21,898 nucleotides of DNA from JAHELQ01 sp965603365. Its GTDB lineage: Bacteria; Acidobacteriota; Aminicenantia; UBA2199. The stretch spans positions 1 to 21,898 of the forward strand of contig CBFDCR010000084.1 in assembly GCA_965603365.1 (NCBI GenBank), given 5' to 3'. This document shows, piece after piece, positions 14,452 to 21,776 of this stretch. The position numbers and the translations under genes were made by a program. Positions within the stretch are counted from its first letter, which is position 1. Each line of letters opens with the position of its first letter. The notes beneath the pieces are model-generated. The model worked only from the letters and a program-made list of their open reading frames with translations. It was not told the DNA's origin and made no database searches.

Positions 14452-16119
14452 ATGGGAAAAATTGTCGAGTTGACAGAGGATGTATTTCATAAAATCGCCG
14501 CCGGCGAGGTGGTGGAGCGGCCGCTATCGGTAGTCAAGGAGCTGGTGGAGAATGCCATCGATGCCGGGGCCGATGAGATCGACGTCGAGCTCGTCGAGGG
14601 GGGGAAGCGATTGATCCGGATCGGCGACAACGGTGAGGGATTTGCCGATGACGACATCCATCTGGCCTTCCAACGGCATTCCACCTCAAAGCTACAGGAA
14701 CTGTCGGATCTGAACCGTCTGCTGACCCTGGGATTCAGGGGCGAAGCCCTGGCTTCCATCCTAGAGGTCTCAAGGATCGAAATAAAGACCGCCGATAACG
14801 AAGAGGGTATCGGCACCTATTGTGTTTTAGAAAACGGCCGGATCATCGAAAAAGAGAAGATCTCTTTTAACCGGGGCACCTCGATCGAAGTGCGGGATCT
14901 CTTTTACAACTTCCCGGTGCGGCGTAAATTTTTAAAGAGTGAACGTACCGAATTGAACCAAATTGTCTCCTTTCTTGAGTCCATCGCCCTGCCCCACTAC
15001 CATATTACCTTCACCTTACACCACCAGTCCCGGAGCATCTTCAGGTATCAAAAGGCAGATAATCTGCAGGATCGGATTTACCAGATCTTTGGCAAGGATC
15101 TATTGGATTCCCTTCAACCCCTGGACTATGAGTGGGATCATCACCGCTGTCGCGGCTTTGTATCGAAGTTGAACACCGGTGTTTCGGCCAAGAAGCATCA
15201 ATTCTTTTTTGTCAATGACCGTCCGGTGCGGGAAAAGACACTGTTCGCCGCCCTCAACAATACATTTCGGAGCTATCTGGAAAAACACCAGCACCCGGTG
15301 GGGATACTGCTGCTGGAGGTCCCGCCAGCGGAAATCGACGTGAACATCCACCCCATGAAGCTGGAGATCAAGTTTAGAGATTCTGGCCGGATCTATCGGT
15401 TGATCAAGAATGCTATCGAAAGCTCCTTCTTGCCGGAAGGGCATTTTGAAGTCAAAGTGGATTTTGGCGGCCGGCGGGATACCGGGAGCAGGTCAACTAT
15501 ACAACCTTCTCAAGGCCAATTGTTCCCCCAGAGTTTCCACCTTCAGGCGGATGCCGATGAGAGCTTTGTTTTGTTAGGGCAATTTCAGGATTCCTACATT
15601 GTGATGGAGAGAGAGAAAGAACTGATGATCATCGATCAACACAATGCCCATGAGCGAATCAATTTTGACCGGCTAAAGGAGGCATTTCGCCAGAATAAGG
15701 TCGCTTCCATCTCGCCATTATTCCCGGTGATTATCGAATTATCGACGTCGGAGGCCACGGCCCTGGATGATACCAGACTCGACATCCTGGAGAAATTGGG
15801 GTTTGAGATCCGGCCCTTGAGCGGCAATGCCTTCGATGTGAAGAAGATTCCCCAGATTTTAGGAGAAAAGGATATAAAAGATACGATATTAGAGGTGATT
15901 CACCTGGAAGACGGTGATATCGCCCTTGAGGACAGTGCCCTGTCCACCGTGGCTTGCAAGAGTGCGATTAAAGTCAATCACAAGTTGATGGCGGAAGAGA
16001 TGAAACAGATTGTGCGGGATCTCTTTTTATCCACCAACCCCTATTTTTGCCCCCACCAGCGCCCCATTATCGCCCGATTCCCCCTGGAAGATATCGAAAA
16101 ACTAATGAAACGCAAATAA
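14452..16119 (+). CDS. mutL: DNA mismatch repair protein MutL
   Basis: MutL is the ATP-dependent matchmaker of mismatch repair and, in most bacteria without MutH, also the nicking endonuclease. The 555-residue product has the GHKL ATPase motifs: Glu30 and Asn34 (KELVENAIDAGA), DNGEG (59-63) and GFRGEAL (94-100). A transducer domain, a short linker (about 345-370) and the C-terminal dimerisation/endonuclease domain follow. The endonuclease motifs are present in variant form: DQHNAHERINFD at 395-406 (usual DQHA-x2-E-x4-E, so Ala to Asn and the last Glu to Asp), ACKSA at 501-505 and CPHQRP at 533-538. It is probably an active nuclease, but the variant acidic residue leaves doubt. It is transcribed divergently from def. 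Confidence 0.95.
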   Translation: MGKIVELTEDVFHKIAAGEVVERPLSVVKELVENAIDAGADEIDVELVEGGKRLIRIGDNGEGFADDDIHLAFQRHSTSKLQELSDLNRLLTLGFRGEALASILEVSRIEIKTADNEEGIGTYCVLENGRIIEKEKISFNRGTSIEVRDLFYNFPVRRKFLKSERTELNQIVSFLESIALPHYHITFTLHHQSRSIFRYQKADNLQDRIYQIFGKDLLDSLQPLDYEWDHHRCRGFVSKLNTGVSAKKHQFFFVNDRPVREKTLFAALNNTFRSYLEKHQHPVGILLLEVPPAEIDVNIHPMKLEIKFRDSGRIYRLIKNAIESSFLPEGHFEVKVDFGGRRDTGSRSTIQPSQGQLFPQSFHLQADADESFVLLGQFQDSYIVMEREKELMIIDQHNAHERINFDRLKEAFRQNKVASISPLFPVIIELSTSEATALDDTRLDILEKLGFEIRPLSGNAFDVKKIPQILGEKDIKDTILEVIHLEDGDIALEDSALSTVACKSAIKVNHKLMAEEMKQIVRDLFLSTNPYFCPHQRPIIARFPLEDIEKLMKRK

Positions 16120-16143
16120 AAGGCCCAAAAAAGCCCGAAGCGG

Positions 16144-16172
16144 TTGACTTCCTGAGATGAGTTTGATAGATT
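16144..16172 (+). promoter_or_regulatory. Promoter of the saccharopine operon
   Basis: TTGACT (16144-16149, 5/6), a 17-base spacer and TAGATT (16167-16172, 4/6). The predicted start near 16179 gives a leader of about 31 bases with AAGAGG (16199-16204) five bases before ATG 16210. Confidence 0.5.
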
Positions 16173-16209
16173 GTAGGTTACATTTCACATTGTACCTGAA
16201 GAGGCGACC

Positions 16210-17526
16210 ATGAACGAGAAGAGCAGGATTATCGGTATTCGCAGAGAAGACAAGAACAAGTGGGAACGCAGGACACCGCTGGTCCCCGGTGATGTGCGGG
16301 AACTGAAAGAAAAATTTGGCATTCACACCATTGTGCAGCCGTCTCCCATCCGGATTTTCAGCAATGCCGAATACCGGGATGCGGGAGCCGAAATTAACGA
16401 AGATTTGTGTCGGGCATCGGCGATTTTTGCCGTCAAAGAGATTCCTTCTCATCTGTTCGAGAGGGGTAAAACCTATGTTTTTTTCTCTCATACGGTCAAG
16501 GGACAATCTTACAATATGCCGATGCTGCGGCTAATGATGGATTTGAATGTCAATCTCCTGGATTACGAGAGATTTCTGGACGAAAAAAACCGGCGATTGA
16601 TCTTTTTCGGGCGGTATGCCGGCCTGGCCGGCATGATCGAAACCCTGCATGCCTATGGTCAAAAAATGAAATTGTTGGGTTACGATACCCCGTTGGCAAG
16701 GATTAAACAGCCCTATCAATATGATTCCCTGGATGTTGCCAGAGACGAGATCTCAATGATCGGTGAAGAGATAAACGATCACGGCCTTCCCCTTGAATTG
16801 AGCCCGCTGGTAGTGGGATTTGCCGGCTATGGCAATGTGTCCCGGGGGGCCCAGGAGATTTTTAACCTGCTGCCCTTCAAGGTCGTCTCCCCCCAAATAC
16901 TGGCGGCCAATTATGAGAATTTCTCGGCAGACACCTACAATCTCTATAAGGTGGTCTTCAAGGAGGAAGACCTGGTAAAGCCCAAACAGGGTGAGTTTGA
17001 CCTTCAGGATTATTACGGCCATCCGGGAAAATATATTCCCGTATTTGAAAATTACATTCCCTATCTGCAAATTTTGGTCAACTGTATCTTCTGGAGCGAA
17101 GAGTATCCCCGGCTGGTGACCGGAGAGTATTTAAAAAACAACACCATCTTAAAGTCCAACTTGAATCTGAAGGTCATCGGCGATATAAGCTGCGATATTA
17201 ACGGTGCCATCGAGATTACCCATAAAGTTACCGATCCCGATCAACCCACCTTCAGCTATTTTGCCGACAAGGATGCGTATGAAGATGGCACCAGCCGGTT
17301 GGGGGTAACGGTGATGGCGGTAGACAACCTGCCCTGTGAGTTTCCCCGGGAGTCGTCCCTCGAATTTTCGGCGGTACTCAAAAACTATGTCAACGATATC
17401 GTTTCCGCCGATTACAGCCGGGACTTCAAGCAACTGGATCTATCGGAAGTGGCCAGGAGAGCAGTGATTCTGTACAACGGCCGTTTGACCGAAGATTACG
17501 AATATATGCGGCAATTTTTAGAATAA
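16210..17526 (+). CDS. Lysine-ketoglutarate reductase (saccharopine-forming half)
   Basis: The 438-residue product matches the LKR half of the eukaryotic bifunctional enzyme AASS, which condenses lysine with 2-oxoglutarate and reduces the adduct to saccharopine. It has an AlaDH/PNT-type N-terminal domain starting IGIRREDKNKWERRTPL. Lys76 (AVKEIP) and His94 (FFSHT) occupy the places of the catalytic Lys/His pair of yeast Lys1. A dinucleotide-binding loop GYGNVSRG lies at 206-213, and the C-terminal signature is DISCDINGAIEIT. It is complete and cytoplasmic. The saccharopine dehydrogenase half is the next gene, 31 bases later, so the pathway is split rather than fused as in animals and plants. 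Alanine dehydrogenase was considered, but the Lys/His pair and the neighbour favour LKR. Confidence 0.85.
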   Translation: MNEKSRIIGIRREDKNKWERRTPLVPGDVRELKEKFGIHTIVQPSPIRIFSNAEYRDAGAEINEDLCRASAIFAVKEIPSHLFERGKTYVFFSHTVKGQSYNMPMLRLMMDLNVNLLDYERFLDEKNRRLIFFGRYAGLAGMIETLHAYGQKMKLLGYDTPLARIKQPYQYDSLDVARDEISMIGEEINDHGLPLELSPLVVGFAGYGNVSRGAQEIFNLLPFKVVSPQILAANYENFSADTYNLYKVVFKEEDLVKPKQGEFDLQDYYGHPGKYIPVFENYIPYLQILVNCIFWSEEYPRLVTGEYLKNNTILKSNLNLKVIGDISCDINGAIEITHKVTDPDQPTFSYFADKDAYEDGTSRLGVTVMAVDNLPCEFPRESSLEFSAVLKNYVNDIVSADYSRDFKQLDLSEVARRAVILYNGRLTEDYEYMRQFLE

Positions 17527-17557
17527 ATCCATACTAAAACTAAAAACAGGAGGTATG

Positions 17558-18886
17558 ATGAAGCATAACATTTTAGTGCTGGGTGCCGGATTGGTGAGTA
17601 AACCGGGGGTTACCTATCTGTTGAAGCAGAACAATTTACAGGTAACGGTGGCCTCGAGAACGGTCAGCAAGGCCGAAAGATTGGTAGAGGGTTTTAAAAA
17701 CGGTCTGGCCCGTCAACTATTGGTGGATAACCAGGAAGAACTGGAACGGTTGATCCGGGAAAACGATATCATTATTAGCCTGCTGCCCTGGATCCATCAC
17801 CTGAAGGTAGCCAAACTGTGCCTGAAAAATGGGAAAGAGATGGCCACCACTTCCTACGTGAGTGAGGATATGAAAAAATTGGACGACGAAGCCAGAGCCA
17901 GAGGCCTGTTGTTCTTAAACGAGATGGGAGTGGACCCGGGCATCGACCACATGTCGGCCATGAAGATTATCGATGAAGTTCATGGAGAAGGGGGAAAAAT
18001 CGTTCGCTTTTATTCCTACTGCGGCGGGCTGCCGGCTCCGGATGACAACGACAATCCCTTTGGCTACAAATTTTCCTGGAGTCCCCGGGGTGTTGTTTTG
18101 GCCTCCCGCAGTTCGGCCCGGTATCTGGAAAACGGTAAACTTGTAGATATCGTGGGCAAAGATCTGTTTTTGAATGTCAGAACCGAAGAGGTCGAGAACA
18201 TCGGTAAATTGGAAGTGTACCCCAATCGCGATTCCATGCCCTATCAGGAACTCTACGGCCTAAAAGAGGCGGAAACAGTCATGCGGGGAACCTATAGAAA
18301 TATCGGCTGGTGCGAGACCTTCAAAAAAATCGTGGATCTGGGCATGGTGGACGAAACCCCGGTTGAAGGCCTAAAGGGTCTCTCCTTTAAGCAGGAGATG
18401 GCCGGACTGGTGGGGGCAGTTGAAGGTGAAGATGTGAAGGCTAAGACCGCCGAAAGAGTCGGGCTGCCCGTGGATTCGCCGGTAATCGAGCGCCTGGAAT
18501 GGTTGGGCCTCTTTGGTGACGATACCGTGCCGGATCAGAATAATTATCTGGATATCCTCAGCGACCGGTTGCAGGAGAAGTTGTTTTACAAAGCCGGTGA
18601 GAAGGATATGATCATTCTTCAACACAAATTCACGGTTGAAAATGCAGATAAAACCAGGGACTTGATGACCTCCACCTTGATCGATTTCGGCATTCCTGAC
18701 GGCGACACATCCATGGCCCGGACCGTGAGTCTGCCCCTGGCCATCGGAGTCAAGCTGATGGCAGAGGAGAAGATCCGGTTAAAGGGTGTCCAGATCCCGG
18801 TGACCGAAGAGATATATGAACCGGTGCTAAAGGAACTCGAAAAGTTAAATATAAAGATGGTGGAGAAACGGACCAGGATTTCGTAA
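17558..18886 (+). CDS. Saccharopine dehydrogenase (glutamate-forming half)
   Basis: This enzyme oxidises saccharopine to glutamate and 2-aminoadipate semialdehyde. The 442-residue product has an N-terminal Rossmann domain with ILVLGAGLVSKPGVTYLL, the saccharopine-dehydrogenase signature region LNEMGVDPGIDHMSAM (about 127-142), the substrate-binding region YSYCGGLPAPDDNDNPFGYK, and a C-terminal saccharopine dehydrogenase domain. Length matches the SDH half of AASS. Two ATGs are adjacent (17555 and 17558); the second is chosen because AGGAGG (17548-17553) is then spaced by four bases. It is the second gene of the operon, and together with the upstream gene it completes conversion of lysine to aminoadipate semialdehyde. 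Confidence 0.88.
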   Translation: MKHNILVLGAGLVSKPGVTYLLKQNNLQVTVASRTVSKAERLVEGFKNGLARQLLVDNQEELERLIRENDIIISLLPWIHHLKVAKLCLKNGKEMATTSYVSEDMKKLDDEARARGLLFLNEMGVDPGIDHMSAMKIIDEVHGEGGKIVRFYSYCGGLPAPDDNDNPFGYKFSWSPRGVVLASRSSARYLENGKLVDIVGKDLFLNVRTEEVENIGKLEVYPNRDSMPYQELYGLKEAETVMRGTYRNIGWCETFKKIVDLGMVDETPVEGLKGLSFKQEMAGLVGAVEGEDVKAKTAERVGLPVDSPVIERLEWLGLFGDDTVPDQNNYLDILSDRLQEKLFYKAGEKDMIILQHKFTVENADKTRDLMTSTLIDFGIPDGDTSMARTVSLPLAIGVKLMAEEKIRLKGVQIPVTEEIYEPVLKELEKLNIKMVEKRTRIS

Positions 18887-18893
18887 GGCAGCG

Positions 18894-19259
18894 GTGAAAG
18901 GCACGAATACCTCCCGTCTGGGCCGTCGAGGAGAGCAGGCGGCCCGGAAGTACCTGGAAGGACAGGGCTATCAAATCCTGGAACAGAATTTCCGCATCGT
19001 CGGCGTCGAATTCGACCTCATCGCCCGGGATGACGATACCATTGTATTTATCGAAGTCAAAGCCCGCGGCTCCGATGAGTTCGGTTTTCCCGAAGAATTC
19101 GTGGATGAACGGAAGATACGGCGATTAATCCGGGGGGCAAAGGTATATTATGAAAAGAAACATTTCGAGAATTACAAAGCCCGCTTTGATGTCATTTCCA
19201 TGCTATGCGAGGACGGCCGCTTCAAGATCGATCACCTGGAGCATGCCTTTGAGGAGTAG
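18894..19259 (+). CDS. yraN: YraN family (UPF0102) endonuclease-like protein
   Basis: The 121-residue product shows the family pattern in order: LGRRGEQAARKYLEGQGY (9-26), EFDLIARD (39-46) and FIEVKAR (52-58). These form a PD-(D/E)xK nuclease-like core with Asp41, Glu54 and Lys56. The cellular role is unsettled; distant similarity to Holliday-junction resolvases is known. The start is GTG at 18894, eight bases after the upstream stop, with AAGG upstream. The spacing to both neighbours is very short, so it is co-transcribed with the lysine genes and galT, although no functional link is evident. Confidence 0.9.
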   Translation: MKGTNTSRLGRRGEQAARKYLEGQGYQILEQNFRIVGVEFDLIARDDDTIVFIEVKARGSDEFGFPEEFVDERKIRRLIRGAKVYYEKKHFENYKARFDVISMLCEDGRFKIDHLEHAFEE

Positions 19260-19265
19260 CCTACC

Positions 19266-20273
19266 ATGCCGGAGTTGAGACGGGACCCCATCAGCTTTAC
19301 ATGGGTGATCTTTGCGCCCGACAGGAAGAGTCGCCCCCAATATTTTGAGTATCCCGGTACGGAGAATTTCTCTGCGGCTCACTGTCCCTTCTGTGAGGGC
19401 AACGAGGCCATGACCCCCCCTGAAATTTTTGCTCTCAGGCCAAAGGGAGGTAATGCCAACGAGAGGGATTGGCGCCTGCGGGTGGTGCCCAACAAGTTTC
19501 CCGCCCTAAAGGTAGAAGGAAGTTTGAGCCGGAGAGCCGAAGGCCCCTATGATTGGCTGAGCGGCATCGGTGCCCATGAGGTGGTCATTGAGACCCCCGG
19601 CCACCGTGTCGGGATCGAGGATATGGATGTAGAAAGTATTCGGCAAATTTTTTTAACCTATAAAGTTAGGCTCCTGGATCTCAAAAAAGATATCCGCTTG
19701 AAATATATCCAGATTTTTAAAAACCACGGCCCCCGGGCCGGTGCCACCATCCCCCATGCCCACTCCCAGGTGATTGCCCTGCCCATAATACCCCCTCCGG
19801 TAGAGGCCAGACTAAAAACGGCCGGGGAACACTTCGACCGTAAGGAGCGGTGCCTCATCTGTGATGTCCTCTTCCATGAAAGGGGAAATCGACAGCGGCT
19901 CTTAACTGAAAATACCGATTTCATCGTCACCGCCCCCTATGCCTCCAGATTCCCCTTCGAGTTGAGACTCTTTCCCATTGAGCACGGTGCCCGGTTTGAG
20001 GAAGTTCCGGATACGGTCTTCACTCCCCTGGCGGAAACTCTCAAGGATACCGTCATACGCCTAAACCGGGTATTGGATCATCCCGACTATCATTGGCTCC
20101 TCGTCAATTCCCCCTTCCATCAAGACTGCCGCGAGTGGTTTCACTGGTACCTGGAAATCGTTCCCCTGGTCAGCGGAACAGGAGGTTTCGAACTGGGAAC
20201 CGGCACTTATATCAACCCCATCCCCCCCGAAGAAGCCGTCGAGATCCTGAAAGATGAAAAGCACAATAAGTAA
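19266..20273 (+). CDS. galT: Galactose-1-phosphate uridylyltransferase family protein
   Basis: GalT exchanges UMP between UDP-glucose and galactose-1-phosphate through a uridylyl-histidine. The 335-residue product has the zinc-site cysteines Cys40 and Cys43 (CPFC), His104 (GAHEVVIET), and the catalytic HIT-type motif His164-Ala-His166-Ser-Gln168, which matches E. coli His164/His166/Gln168. The C-terminal domain contains FHWYLEIVP. Proteins of this size and motif (PHAHSQVIALP) also include ADP-glucose:phosphate adenylyltransferases, so the true nucleotide and sugar are not settled; a glucan phosphorylase in the same window makes that alternative reasonable. ATG 19266 follows the yraN stop by six bases with GGAG upstream. 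It is last in the operon. Confidence 0.88.
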   Translation: MPELRRDPISFTWVIFAPDRKSRPQYFEYPGTENFSAAHCPFCEGNEAMTPPEIFALRPKGGNANERDWRLRVVPNKFPALKVEGSLSRRAEGPYDWLSGIGAHEVVIETPGHRVGIEDMDVESIRQIFLTYKVRLLDLKKDIRLKYIQIFKNHGPRAGATIPHAHSQVIALPIIPPPVEARLKTAGEHFDRKERCLICDVLFHERGNRQRLLTENTDFIVTAPYASRFPFELRLFPIEHGARFEEVPDTVFTPLAETLKDTVIRLNRVLDHPDYHWLLVNSPFHQDCREWFHWYLEIVPLVSGTGGFELGTGTYINPIPPEEAVEILKDEKHNK

Positions 20274-20293
20274 TCAATTAAGCGCCTCCTCCT

Positions 20294-20322
20294 TTGACAA
20301 AATGCGGCGAATCGCTTATAAT
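20294..20322 (+). promoter_or_regulatory. Exact consensus sigma70 promoter of tRNA-Thr
   Basis: TTGACA (20294-20299), a 17-base spacer and TATAAT (20317-20322) match the consensus completely. The predicted start near 20329 lies 16 bases before the mature tRNA end. Confidence 0.85.
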
Positions 20323-20344
20323 AAGCCCATCAACAGCCACAAAG

Positions 20345-20417
20345 GCCGATGTAGCTCAGTCGGTAGAGCGCTTGATTCGTAATCAAAAGGTCGGCGGTTC
20401 GAATCCGCCCATCGGCT
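20345..20417 (+). tRNA. tRNA-Thr (anticodon CGT)
   Basis: A full cloverleaf can be drawn: acceptor GCCGATG/CATCGGC pairs at all seven positions, D-stem GCTC/GAGC, and T-stem GGCGG/CCGCC around TTCGAAT. The anticodon loop TTCGTAA carries CGT at 20378-20380, reading ACG (Thr). The anticodon stem has a C-A mismatch at its outer pair (27-43). CCA is not encoded; the discriminator is T followed by TAC. An integrase remnant lies just downstream, as expected for a tRNA attachment site. No T-rich terminator follows. Confidence 0.95.
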
Positions 20418-20653
20418 TACTCATAATCAACGTTTCCAGACCCGCCATTTTCCCAACTCCCATTTTGGTGACCAAATAGTGACCACCTGGTTCCAACAAG
20501 CTTGATAACAGCGGTTTTCCAGACCTCCTTTTTTCTCCCGAATTCTTGCCGTCTCTCGTTTTCTTCGATTTTTGAACTTGTATTGACAAAAACAATTGTC
20601 TTCCGGTCTCCGGCGTTCTTTGATTGTGTGATAGATGGAATCCTGTTTGTTGA
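20418..20653. other. Non-coding stretch between tRNA-Thr and integrase remnant
   Basis: No credible gene is seen. It contains an exact 10-base direct repeat TTTCCAGACC (20433-20442 and 20516-20525, 83 bases apart). It also has two copies of GTGACCA (20468-20474 and 20479-20485) spaced by 11 bases, about one helical turn, and a small dyad GACAA/TTGTC (20585-20600). A tRNA-proximal position next to an integrase makes recombinase arm sites possible. No copy of the tRNA 3' end was found elsewhere in the window. Confidence 0.4.
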
Positions 20654-21445
20654 CAAAGGGTTGAAGAGATCGAGAATCTACTTGATGAGCTTAAAGGGAT
20701 GAAGGGAGAGGGCTGCCGGGAGGCCTTTGACAGGGCCATAGGCTTTTACCGGAAACTCAAGAGAAAGAGGGGGGCAGGACTGTTTAGCGGCAAAAACTTG
20801 CTGGATGTGGACGAGGTGGCCAGGGTCTTGTTTTCCGACTTTGCCATGATCTATATCGAGCGGGTGTCGGTGCCTGGCAAGAGGAGTTACCTGACCGACA
20901 TCAGTTTGCTGAAGAACCTGATCGTCTATTTCGGCGATCTCTATTTGCACGAGATCTGCGATTACCACGAAGGGGTGAGATCCTGAATTTGCACTGGAAC
21001 CAGGTCAATGTGGATCAGGGATTTATCACGGTTCAGAAGACCAAATCCCGGAAATTGCGGCGGATTCCCTTAAACCGGTCGATGAAACGGTTGTTTTCCC
21101 ACCTTTACCTGAACCGGGGCGGCCGGGACTATGTGTTTGAGAATCCCGACACCGGCCAACCGCTCCAGGATATCAAGACGGCCTGGTACAGCCTGCTCAG
21201 GCGAACCGGTATCAAGGATTTCCGCTTCCACGACTTACGGCACTGTTTCGCCACCTACACCCTTTTGAACGGCGGCGACCTGATATCCCTCAAGGAGACC
21301 CTGGGTCACGATGACATCCGCCACCACCTCCCACTATACCAAGGCACTACTGGAGGGCCAGCAAAAGCTGGTCAACAGTTTTGAGGTGGACGAAGACGGC
21401 GGAGAGGTTATTGACTTTCCCGAAAGGAAGATAAAGACATCATGA
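20654..21445 (+). pseudogene. Tyrosine recombinase (integrase) remnant, deleted and frameshifted
   Basis: Three pieces in two frames belong to one phage-type integrase. Piece A (20654 to about 20965) has part of the SAM-like core-binding domain (SYLTDISLLKNLIVYFGDLYL). Piece B begins near 20972 in another frame with RRGEILNLHWNQVNV, the box I region, then a Lys in TKSRKLRRIPLN, HDLRH (box II Arg) and LGHDD. Piece C continues after an extra C near 21320 in the frame of A, with TTSHYTKALLEGQQKL holding the nucleophilic Tyr, ending at the stop 21443-21445. Intact relatives have roughly 90 more residues between A and B, so an internal deletion is inferred. All catalytic residues remain but cannot be read in one frame. 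It lies next to tRNA-Thr, its likely target. Confidence 0.8.
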
Positions 21446-21515
21446 AGTCACAAATAAAAAGGAATTTTTTGCACCCCCGGCCACCCAAAAAAACCTGGCA
21501 CTCAATACCGTCTGT

Positions 21516-21698
21516 TTATTCCTGTACTGCCAGTTCGTCGATCTCTTCTCTGGGTAGACCGGTGGATTCGGCTATAATATTTAAATCAATACCCTTTTTT
21601 ATCAACTTTTTAGCAATCTCGATTTTTTCAATCTTTTTCCCTTCTTTGATTCCGGTTTCCACGCCTTGTTCTACCCATCTTTGCGCTAATGTCGGCAT
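21516..21698 (-). CDS. Possible free C-terminal Rpn product (RpnS-like)
   Basis: Within the Rpn remnant, ATG 21698 opens a 60-residue frame preceded by GGAGGTGA five bases upstream, the strongest ribosome-binding site in this part of the window. In the full-length protein those bases encode Gly-Gly-Asp before Ile-Met. The product is a charged helix (EQGVETGIKEGKKIEKIEIAKKLIKKG) plus a short helix-turn-helix-like end (IAESTGLPREEIDEL). In E. coli rpn genes a small protein, RpnS, is made from an internal start and blocks the nuclease. Whether this remnant is expressed is unknown; it could equally be passive debris. Confidence 0.45.
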   Translation of the reverse strand: MPTLAQRWVEQGVETGIKEGKKIEKIEIAKKLIKKGIDLNIIAESTGLPREEIDELAVQE

Positions 21699-21766
21699 AA
21701 TGTCACCTCCATTCTCGACAAAAATCCGCTTAAGAAGTGGTCGTGCGCATTGTCGATCTTGTCCAT
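21516..21766 (-). pseudogene. Rpn family recombination-promoting nuclease remnant
   Basis: Reading leftward, ATG 21766 begins MDKIDNAHDHF, the typical Rpn (PD-(D/E)xK nuclease/putative transposase) N-terminus. After about 11 codons the similarity jumps to another frame (LLKRIFVENGGDIMPTLAQRW) that continues as the family C-terminus (EGKKIEKIEIAKKLIKKG, then LPREEIDELAVQE) to the stop at 21516. Intact proteins have about 200 or more residues between these parts, so nearly the whole nuclease domain is lost by an out-of-frame deletion. The N-terminal frame stops at 21686. The promoter survives upstream. This assignment rests on recognition of both ends, not on a search. Confidence 0.72.
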
Positions 21767-21776
21767 GGCGATTTTA

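Noticed and set aside
16210..17526. Alanine dehydrogenase as identity of the first gene of the lysine operon
   Set aside because: The fold is shared, but the Lys76/His94 pair, the DISCDINGAIE signature and the adjacent saccharopine dehydrogenase fit lysine-ketoglutarate reductase.
20417..20656. 79-codon minus-strand open frame
   Set aside because: No ribosome-binding site and no recognisable motif; it lies over recombinase-adjacent repeats and reads as chance.
20383..20739. Minus-strand open frame ending in GGFEPPTF across the tRNA
   Set aside because: The end is the antisense translation of the tRNA, a well-known false gene; the rest has no family-like pattern.
21310..21330. Programmed frameshift in the integrase
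   Set aside because: There is no slippery heptamer, and a separate large deletion already inactivates the gene, so simple decay is more likely.
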